Shown here piece by piece: positions 57,100 to 64,000 of a stretch of DNA of 64,000 nt. The stretch spans positions 34,599,105 through 34,663,104 of the forward strand of contig JAOANR010000005.1 of NCBI GenBank assembly GCA_030278955.1. The letters run 5' to 3'. The notes below the pieces were generated by a model. That model worked only from the letters and a program-made list of their open reading frames with translations. It ran no database searches and was not told the origin of the DNA. Both the position numbers and the translations under genes were made by a program. Position 1 is the first letter of the stretch, and every line of letters begins with the position of its first letter. The stretch is from Hygrophila difformis. Lineage: Eukaryota; Streptophyta; Magnoliopsida; Lamiales; Acanthaceae.

Positions 57100-59001
57100 C
57101 TGGGGGCCTAAACCATTCAGATTCTATAACTACTGGTTGGACGAGAAAGGTTTCAAAGATATTGTTCATTCGGTTTGGGATGAGGCAGGGTGTGGAGGCA
57201 AATATCATCAGGGTGTAAGATTTTCTTTAGACTAAAATCATCGAAAAAAAAATTCAGAGAGTGGGAGGGATATGGGGCAGCAGACCTAGAGGGACGTACA
57301 CAAAGGCTGATGGATGAAGTGAGGGACTTGGAGGACAAAATGCAAGGGAATGGAGGCGACACTGAGGTGAGGGATCCTGGGTAGGAAAGAAGGGGAAGTT
57401 AAAAAAAACCTATTTCTTGCCGAAGAAAGGAGATGGGCGCAGAAGTCGAGGGTTAGATGGATTAAAGAGGGGGACCAAAACACACGATATTTCCATGTTG
57501 TTACAGCTTTACACAGATGGAGGAACTACATTGGGGTGATAAGCAGGGAAGGAGTAGTGATAGAAGGGCCGAGAGAGATTAAAAATATGGCGTATGAGTT
57601 TTTTCTGACAGCATTCACTAAGTAGGAAGATGAAGTTTTCCATATAGCAAATTTGGGGCTGTCGAGGTTGGAGGACTGTGACAGACGATGGTTGGAGAGG
57701 GGATTTCAGGATGAAGAGGTGCGTGTCGCGGTGTGGAGTTGTGATGGCAATCGGGCACCCGGACCAGATGGATTTAATTTTGAGTTTTTCAAGCGGCATT
57801 GGGATGTGGTTAAGGAGTATGTTATGGAGGTGTTCAAACAGTTTGAGACTGATTGCCAAATTCCGAGAGAGGCAGGTGGTTCTTTTATTGTGTTAATTCC
57901 CAAAGTAGATCGTCCGTTGGATTTTAGTGACTACCGTCCTATATCACTGGTGGGGAGTATCTACAAATGATTTCTAAAGTGTTGGCTAGAAGGATTCAAG
58001 TTGTCAATGGGTTGGTGGGGCAGTCGGAAATGGCTTTCGTAAAGGGGAGGCAAATACTAGATGGAGCTCTTGTAGCAGCTGAGGTAATACATTGAACCCA
58101 TTCGTCTGGACGTAGAGGCTTTGTAGTGAAGTTGGATTTTGCTAAGGCGTATGACAATGTGCCATGGGAGGCTTTACTTCGAGTATTGGAGGCTATGGGG
58201 TTCGGTAATAAGTGAATAGCTTTGATTAGCGAGTGCATCACATTAGCATCAACGGTTGTTATAGTAAATGGCTCTCCTACGAACTTCTTCAAAATACAGA
58301 AGGGGTTGAGGCAGGGCGATCCATTATCCCCGTATTTGTTTGTGTTGGTGGCCGAGTTATTAAATTGCTTATTCACCAAAGCTGCCGCGCTGGGGATGTG
58401 TGCAGGCCTGGAGTCTGGTGTGGGAGGCCCAACTATAACTCATCTTCAGTACGCCGATGACACCATATTATTTTGTGAAGGAAAGCTCTCACAGGTGATT
58501 CTAATTAAGCGGATATTAAGTTGCTTAAGACTTGCGACGGGTCTTGGAATCAATTATGGGAAAAGCAGATTGTTAGGCATTAATTGTCCAGTAGAAGTGG
58601 AAAGAGAAGCAACCACTTTTGGATGTGGAGTGGGGAGTTGGCCTATAAAGTACTTGGGTATACCAGTCGGTGGTAGGGTAAATAGCACAGGAATTTGGCA
58701 ACCGGTGTTAAATAGAGTTGAGAAGCGATTAGCCGGATGGAAGGGGAGATTGTTAAATCAAGTAGAAAGATTGTGCCTAATGAAATCAGTGATGAGTAGT
58801 CTTCCGTTTTACTTCTTATCAATTTTTAAGGTCCCTATGGCGGTGGTGGAACGGTTGGAAAAGCTCAAGAGACGATTTTGGAACGAAGGGAAGGCGGTGA
58901 GGAGGATGCATACAATTAGTTGGGAGAATATCTTTCGGCACAAAGAGGATGGGGGTTTAAGTGTTGGGATACTAAAAAGTTCAATGCAGCCCTTCTTTTA
59001 A
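57100..59001 (+). pseudogene. LINE ORF2 reverse transcriptase domain, broken
   Basis: After the solo LTR the LINE frame resumes with PKPFRFYNYWL. The RT shows GNRAPGPDGFNFEFFK, IPREAGGSFIVLIPK and FSDYRPISLVGS (about 57750-57960), FAKAYDNVPWEALLRVL (motif A), GLRQGDPLSPYLFVL (motif B) and the active-site block LQYADDTILFCEG (motif C, about 58446). The thumb-like region runs to 59001. In-frame stops interrupt it (for example near 57623, 57968, 58096 and 58213) and there are frame changes near 57230-57400. In life this enzyme copies LINE RNA at the nicked target. Confidence 0.9.
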
Positions 59002-59143
59002 AATGAAAATAGAGATTCGGTAATAATCACTTATTGTGGAAAGAAGTGATTGATGCGAAGTACTATGGAAAGGAAGGCACTCTAGTCTCGGTGGCTAAGG
59101 TGGAAGGTCTGTATGGGGACAAATATGTTGTGCATGGGAGGAG

Positions 59144-59977
59144 ATGAACTTGGAGGCGGCTGGGGGCGGGTTTAAAGTCATGGTGGGAGATGGTTCAGAG
59201 GTTAAATTTTGGCAAGATGTGTGCGTGGTGGAAGGGAGGAAACTAAAGGACATTTTCTCTAGGATCTTCGCCCTGGCAGCCAACAAGGTGGGGAGGATTA
59301 AAGAGTTTGGGAGGTGGAAGGGATTCGAATGGGAATGGCACATTGAATTGCCACATCCACTATTTGATTGGGAGGTGGTGGGTTGGAATCAGATGATGGA
59401 AATGTTCAGATGGAATCGATTGAACATGTACATGAAATATAGGGTCGTCTGGATTAAGGAGCGTAATGGTTGCTATGTGTCAAGTTCTTGTTGGGATAGG
59501 GTTGAGAGTGCCGGAGGGGCTGCAATAAAGGGGTTTTGGAAAAGGCTTTGGAAGATAAAAATTCCGATGAAGGTAAAGTTATTGGCATGGAAGGTAGCTC
59601 ATAATGCGCTGCCGGTAGGGGAAGTGTTGGCTGAAAACGGATGCATTTCTACATCCAACGCTCAATGCCCTGTATGTGCACGGGAGGTAGATTCGGTGCA
59701 CCATCTATTTTTCCGTTGTGCGTTTGAAGGGTCGATTTGGAGGCAGGGAGCAGCCTGGTTCGGGATGTTGTGGGTGTTGCCAGGAAGCGTTGAAAATTTA
59801 TTTGCTTGGTGGTTGGATGTGAATCTAAAGCAAGGGAGGAATGAGTTATGGTTACTAACAGGGTTGGCCACGACTTGGACTATTTGGAAATATCGAAATG
59901 ATATTATCTTCAAGGGACAACAAGAAGGTCTAAATACAGCAATTGAGGAAATCAAGTGTCGGGTTTGTTCGTGGTGA
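59144..59977 (+). pseudogene. LINE ORF2 C-terminal region with zf-RVT domain, copy 1
   Basis: An open stretch with GDGSEVKFWQDVWC-like text, then KIPMKVKLLAWKVAHNALP and CPVCAREVDSVHHLFFRC, the zinc-binding zf-RVT signature of plant LINE reverse transcriptases. It ends with TWTIWKYRNDIIF, which normally leads into the RNase H domain. Here a stop at about 59975 and a tandem second copy intervene. Confidence 0.85.
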
Positions 59978-60906
59978 AAAGTATTGGTGAATGATGTTTA
60001 TGGTTGTATTGAAGGGTTGGGCTTGAGTTTTCCTGATGGTTAGTCTGGGTTCAGAGTACATCGAAGACGGAGTATATTAAAGAGCAGATTGAAGGGTCTG
60101 GAAGGGAGGAAACTAAAGGACATTTTCCCTAGGATCTTCGCCCTGGCTACCAACAAGGTGAGGAGGATTAAAGAGTTTGGGAGGTAGAGGGGATTCGAAT
60201 GGGAATGGCACATTAAATTGCGACGTCCAATGTTTGATTGGGAGGTGGTGGGTTGGAATCAGATGATGGAAATGTTGAGATGGACTCGATTGAATAGGTA
60301 CATGAAATATAGGGCCGTCTGGATTAAGGAGGGTAATGGTTGCTATGCGTCAAGTTCTTATTGGGATAGGGGTGAGGGTTCTGCAGGGGCTGCAATAAAG
60401 GGGTTTTGGAAAAAGCTTTAGAAGATAAAAATTTTGATGAAGGTAAAGTTATTGGCATGGAATGTAGCTCATAAGGGGCTGCCGGTAAGGGAAGTGTTGG
60501 CTGAAAAAGGATGCATTTCTACATCCAACGCTCAATGCCCTGTATGTGCACGGGAGGTAGAGCCGGTGCACCATCTATTTTGCCGTTGTGCGTTTGCAGG
60601 GTCAATTTGGAGGCAGGGAGCAGCCTGGTTTGGGATGCTGTGGGTGTTGCCAGGAAGCGTTGAAAATTTATTGGCTTGGTGGTTGGATGTGGATCTAAAG
60701 CAAGGGAGGAAAAGAGTTATGGTTACTAACTGGGTTGGCCACGACTTGGACTATTTGGAAGTATCGGAATGATATTATCTTCAAGGGACAACAAGAAGGT
60801 CTAAATACAGCAATTGAGGAAATCAAGTGGCGGGTTTGTTCGTGGTGGAAAGTATTGATGAATGATGTTGCTAGTTGTATTGAAGGTTTGGGCTTGAGTC
60901 TTGGTT
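59231..60906 (+). repeat. Tandem duplication of about 870 bp in the LINE C-terminal region
   Basis: 59231-60036 and 60101-60906 are direct copies offset by 870 bp (for example GAAGGGAGGAAACTAAAGG at 59231 and 60101). The copies differ at scattered positions. The second contains its own stops (such as at 60186 and 60418) and leads on into the RNase H domain. Confidence 0.9.
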
Positions 60907-61383
60907 GGCTCGCTCAAGATACATCGAATAGGGTTAGTCTGGGAACGACCGGAAAGTGGATGGTGGAAAATTAATACGGATGGCTCTTCGATTGGTAATC
61001 CAGGACCGACAGGTGTCGGAGGGGTGATTCGTAATGAGAAGGGTGAAGTGATATTCATTTTGTCGGACTATATTAGCTGTGTTGACTCGTCCGAGGCCGA
61101 AGTGACGACGATGAGTCATGTATGTGTGGCGTTGATCCGTGATCAGTGGTTCCCCCTTTGCAAACTGGTTATTGAGTGTGATTCATTAAATGTTGTCAGG
61201 TGGTTGCATAATCCGGAGTTGATCCCGTGGAGATTTCGGGATCTAATGGGACCAGTGATGGAGGTATTGAGGTTCGCGAGGGAGGTGAGAGTGCAACACA
61301 TCCTAAGTGAGAGAAATAGCATGGCTGATCATTGGGCAAGATTGGGCACGACTGGAGAAGGCATGGTAGAGGAGTGGTATTGA
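60901..61383 (+). pseudogene. LINE RNase H domain (end of ORF2)
   Basis: An open frame of 160 codons with WWKINTDGSSIGNPGPTGVG (first catalytic Asp), SSEAEVTTMSH (Glu), IECDSLNVVRWL (Asp) and HILSERNSMADHWARLG. This is a type-1 RNase H as found at the end of plant LINE ORF2. The catalytic acidic residues look kept, but the upstream frame is broken, so the domain cannot be made as part of an intact ORF2. Confidence 0.85.
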
Positions 61384-61392
61384 TATTGCAGG

Positions 61393-61717
61393 TGTGAAGA
61401 TTGTAGATTTCGATATCTCACACACACAAGAACACTTTACACTTTTGATATCTAAAAAGGATAACCAAAAGCGGAGAGTTGTTTAGCTAAAGCATGCTTT
61501 GTATTTCTTACTTTGCTTCGCTCTGAGAATTAAACAATCGAAATACCTATTTATAGAAATGAAAATATATAACAGACAACGAACATATGCTAAACTGTTC
61601 TTGCGGTGGCTTCAATCCTTTCGACGCCGTAGATGAGAAATCAACTCGGATGGCTTTACTGTTACTTTGATGGCTTCAACAAATACGCATTAGATGTTTA
61701 TGCCATTTTTTTCAACA
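61393..61717 (-). repeat. 3' LTR of the copia element (about 325 bp)
   Basis: On the minus strand it starts TGTTGAAAAAAATGGC at 61717, directly after a purine tract (ACGGGGGAGTTT), and ends CAATCTTCACA at 61393. TG...CA ends. The outer boundary is inferred from these ends only, because the second LTR is off the window. Confidence 0.7.
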
Positions 61718-61734
61718 AAACTCCCCCGTAAACT

Positions 61735-62919
61735 TCAAATGCTTCTTCCATCCATCATCCCTAACATTTTCTTGAACTTGTCGAGCAGTACCTTTGGCAA
61801 TGGCTTTGTAAATATATCTGCTACTTGTTCTTGGCTTGCCACATGCATTAGTTCCACATTTCCATTTTTCACATGATCTCGGATAAAGTGGAAACGAACA
61901 TCAATGTGTTTGCTCCTTTCATGATTCACTGAATTCTTCGCCAATTCAATTGCGGATTTGTTGTCTATGTGAATCACTGTTCCGCTTGACTGCTTCATCT
62001 CCATCTTGCTCAACAGATTTCTAAGCCATACAGCATGACATACACACCAGGATGCTGCTATATATTCAGCTTCACATGTTGAGAGCATCAGAATCGGTTG
62101 CTTCTTTGAAAGCCAAGTGAAAGCAGTATTTCCCTGAAAGAACACATACCCTGCAGTACTTTTTTGATCATCAATATCTCCACATCAATCACTGTCAGAG
62201 TATCCAATCAGCTTGTAATCTTCTGTCCTCGAGTAGAACAACCCATATGACGTTGTTCCTTGAATGTACCTGAGGATTCTCTTTAACGCCTTCCAATGTG
62301 AGCAAGTTGGGTTCTCCATGAACCGACTCACAACGCCAACACTTAGTGCAATATCTGGCCTTGTGCATGTGAGGTAGCGAAGGCTTCCAACCAAGATTCT
62401 GTACCTTCCTGGATCAACTTGTTCTCCTTCATCAAACTTTGAAAGTTTTGCTCCAGGTTCCATAGGTGTTGATACGGGGTTGCACTTCTCCATCTTGAAT
62501 TCTTTCAAGATCTTCTTCGCATATGCCTCCGGTGATACAAAGATGCCTCTTTCGGTTTGTCTAACTTCTAGACCAAAAAAGAACTTCATGAAGCCTAAGT
62601 CAGTCATCTCAAACTTCTGTTTCATTCTTCTCTTGAAGTCTTCTATCATCTCATCACTGTTACCCATGAAAATGAGGTCATCAACATAAAGAGCAACAAA
62701 CAAAATGTTACCTTCATTGTTCTTGATGTAGAGGGCATGCTCGTAGGGACATTGCTCAAACCCATTCTCCTTGAAATATTCATCAATGCGAGTATTCCAC
62801 GCTCGCGGTGCTTGCTTTAGCCCGTAAAGCGCCTTCTTCAACTTCAACACCTTGTTTCTCCTCCAAGTTTCATATACCTGGTGGTTGTTCAACGTAGACT
62901 TCTTCTTGCAGTACACCAT
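61735..62919 (-). pseudogene. Copia reverse transcriptase (C-terminal part) and RNase H
   Basis: The minus frame from 62919 gives KALYGLKQAPRAWNTRID and LFVALYVDDLIFMGN, the YVDD active site of copia RT. VSTPMEPGAKL, GSLRYLTCTRPDIALSVG and YGLFYSRTEDYKLIGYSDSD follow, then a TGA at 62187-62185. The same frame continues with the RNase H part (TWLSKKQPILMLSTCEAEY, HIDNKSAIELAKN, DIFTKPLP) and ends at 61735. Family role: cDNA synthesis. Confidence 0.9.
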
Positions 62920-63456
62920 TCAAGAATGTAGTCTTGACATCCATTTGGAATATTGGCCATTTATACTGAGCAGCTTGTGAAATGAGCAATCGGATTGTCT
63001 CCATTCTTGCGACAGGGGCAAAGACTTCATCATAATTGATTCCTTCCTTTTGCTTGTTCCCTTTGCGACAAGCCGAGCTTTGTATCGTTCAATCTCCCCT
63101 TGTGCATTCATCTTTCTCTTATAAACCCATTTCACTCCAATGGTCTGACTTCCTTTGTGCAATTCAGTGAGCTCCCATGTGTTGTTGCGCTCAATGGCTT
63201 CAATTTCTTCATCCATGGATGCTCTCCATTTTTCATCTAGTACGGCATCTTCATACTTGATATTTTCAGAATCTACCATCAGACATACAAGATGTACCTC
63301 TGTAGAGTCGTACAAATCTTGGAGACTTCTCATTCGAGGTTGTTGTGGCTCATCTTCTTCATCTTCTTCTTCAACAATTTCAGGATTTGTTGATAGAGCA
63401 GTTGGAATAACAGCTGACGATTCTCCGACTTCGTTGGCAACTTCCTTTGAGTTATT
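62920..63456 (-). pseudogene. Copia integrase-RT linker and RT N-terminal part
   Basis: After a stop near 63457 the minus strand reads an acidic linker (EEEDEEDEPQQPR). It then shows the RT start [47 protein letters not shown], a frameshift at about 63060, and [15 protein letters not shown] text near 62935 in another frame. A further frameshift near 62887 leads to the next segment. Confidence 0.85.
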
Positions 63457-64000
63457 TCAGTCCCATTCACTTGCTTCATTCACTCGCACATCTCGACTTA
63501 TTATGACCTTCTTGCTTATCGGGTCATACAGCTTATACCCTTTTGTCAGTCCATCATATCCGATAAAAATATGTGCTTTGCTTTTATCTTCCAGCTTCAT
63601 CCTTCGCGGATCTGGTACATGTGCATATGCTACACTACCGAATATTTTTAGATGAAAGACGGTAGGCTTCTTACCACTCCATGCTTCCAGTGGTGTTCGA
63701 TTCTTCAACTTCATGTTTGGGCACCGATTCTGTATGTAGACGGCGCACATCACAGCCCAGAATTCCTTGGGCATCTTCTTGCTTTTCAGCATCGACCGAA
63801 CCATATCTAGGATGGTCCTATTCTTCCTTTCAGCTACTCCATTTTGTTGGGGCGAGTATGGTGCTGTCAGAAATCTTCTTATGCCTTCTCGTTCACAGTA
63901 CTCTCGGAATGCTGTAGAGGTGTATTCGCCTCCTCTATCAGATCGAATTGCTTTGATGGATCTGCCAGTTTTTTTTCGACACTCGCCTTGAATATTTTGA
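63457..64000 (-). pseudogene. Copia integrase, C-terminal half (cut by window edge)
   Basis: The minus strand shows AIRSDRGGEYTSTAFREY (second catalytic Asp region), PYSPQQNGVAERKNRTI (catalytic Glu), then MPKEFWAVMCAVYIQNRCP, TPLEAWSGKKPTVFHLKIFG and HIFIGYDGLTKGYKLYDP, the usual copia integrase end. An A-run near 63971 shifts the frame. Stop at 63457. Confidence 0.88.

Larger units (their letters stand above)
53230..61392 (+). mobile_element. Decayed L1-type LINE, split by a solo LTR and internally duplicated
   Basis: In order: a Gly- and charge-rich frame (53230-53826), a broken endonuclease (53854-54583), reverse transcriptase (57100-59001), zf-RVT region present twice (59144-59977 and 60101-60900), and an RNase H domain (60901-61383). 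A solo LTR interrupts it at 54584-57099. The 3' end with any poly-A tail is not visible because the copia LTR starts at 61393, nine bases after the stop codon. The 5' limit is uncertain. Multiple stops and frameshifts show it is dead. Confidence 0.88.
61393..64000 (-). mobile_element. Decayed Ty1/copia element, 3' part (minus strand), cut by window edge
   Basis: On the minus strand, integrase, reverse transcriptase, RNase H, PPT and 3' LTR follow from the right edge to 61393, the Ty1/copia order (integrase before RT). Several frameshifts and an in-frame stop make it non-coding. It is inserted nine bases after the LINE RNase H stop. Confidence 0.9.

Overview
The window is a repeat-dense block of plant nuclear DNA, probably from an angiosperm with a large genome. 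The evidence is direct: a Tekay-type chromovirus with a chromodomain, an Athila-type Ty3/gypsy element whose primer-binding site matches plant tRNA-Asp, a plant L1-type LINE with zf-RVT and RNase H domains, and a Ty1/copia element. Almost everything from 1 to 45475 and from about 53200 to the right edge is retrotransposon. No intact host gene was recognised. I could not name the species.

Layout. (A) 1-4127, plus strand: the 3' part of a Tekay-like element (integrase-chromodomain end, 3' untranslated region, 3' LTR), cut by the left edge. It is inserted in the gag of (B). (B) 4128-6101 plus 43257-45475, minus strand: an old, decayed Tekay-like element (gag with stops, a small 108-codon ORF, PBS, 5' LTR). 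Its 5' LTR is split by (C). (C) 6102-43251, minus strand: an Athila-like element flanked by TACGT, with two 4904-bp LTRs and a tRNA-Asp PBS. It carries a 1994-residue gag-pol and a 1423-residue env-position ORF. After removing the nested insertion it is about 24.6 kb, very large for this group. (D) 11315-23863, plus strand: a complete, intact and very young Tekay-like element flanked by GCAGA, nested in the 3' untranslated region of (C). Its LTRs are about 3.25 kb and differ by only about three substitutions by eye. 45476-53220 is low-copy-looking DNA holding a possible LTR fragment, splice-site-like blocks of an unrecognised transcription unit, a reverse-strand RNase H fragment and an (ATT)n microsatellite. 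About 53230-61392 is a decayed LINE, itself split by a 2516-bp solo Tekay-type LTR (54584-57099, TSD CTGGG) and carrying an internal 870-bp tandem duplication. 61393-64000 is the 3' part of a decayed minus-strand copia element.

The most interesting candidate system is inside the Athila-like element. Arrays of the palindrome AATTCGAATTAATTCGAATT lie just upstream of a TATA box in each LTR. A third, separate array lies just upstream of a second TATA box in the pol-env spacer. Downstream of that internal TATA is a short ATG exon with a strong splice donor. A strong acceptor 1.4 kb further on joins it exactly in frame to the giant env-position ORF. This looks like an internal promoter plus a spliced mRNA for that ORF. 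The ORF product has a classical basic nuclear localisation motif and long coiled coils, and no visible signal peptide or transmembrane segment, which argues against an envelope role. A second candidate is a 108-codon coiled-coil ORF upstream of gag, kept open in two divergent Tekay copies, together with conserved LTR splice donors and an acceptor one base before the gag start.
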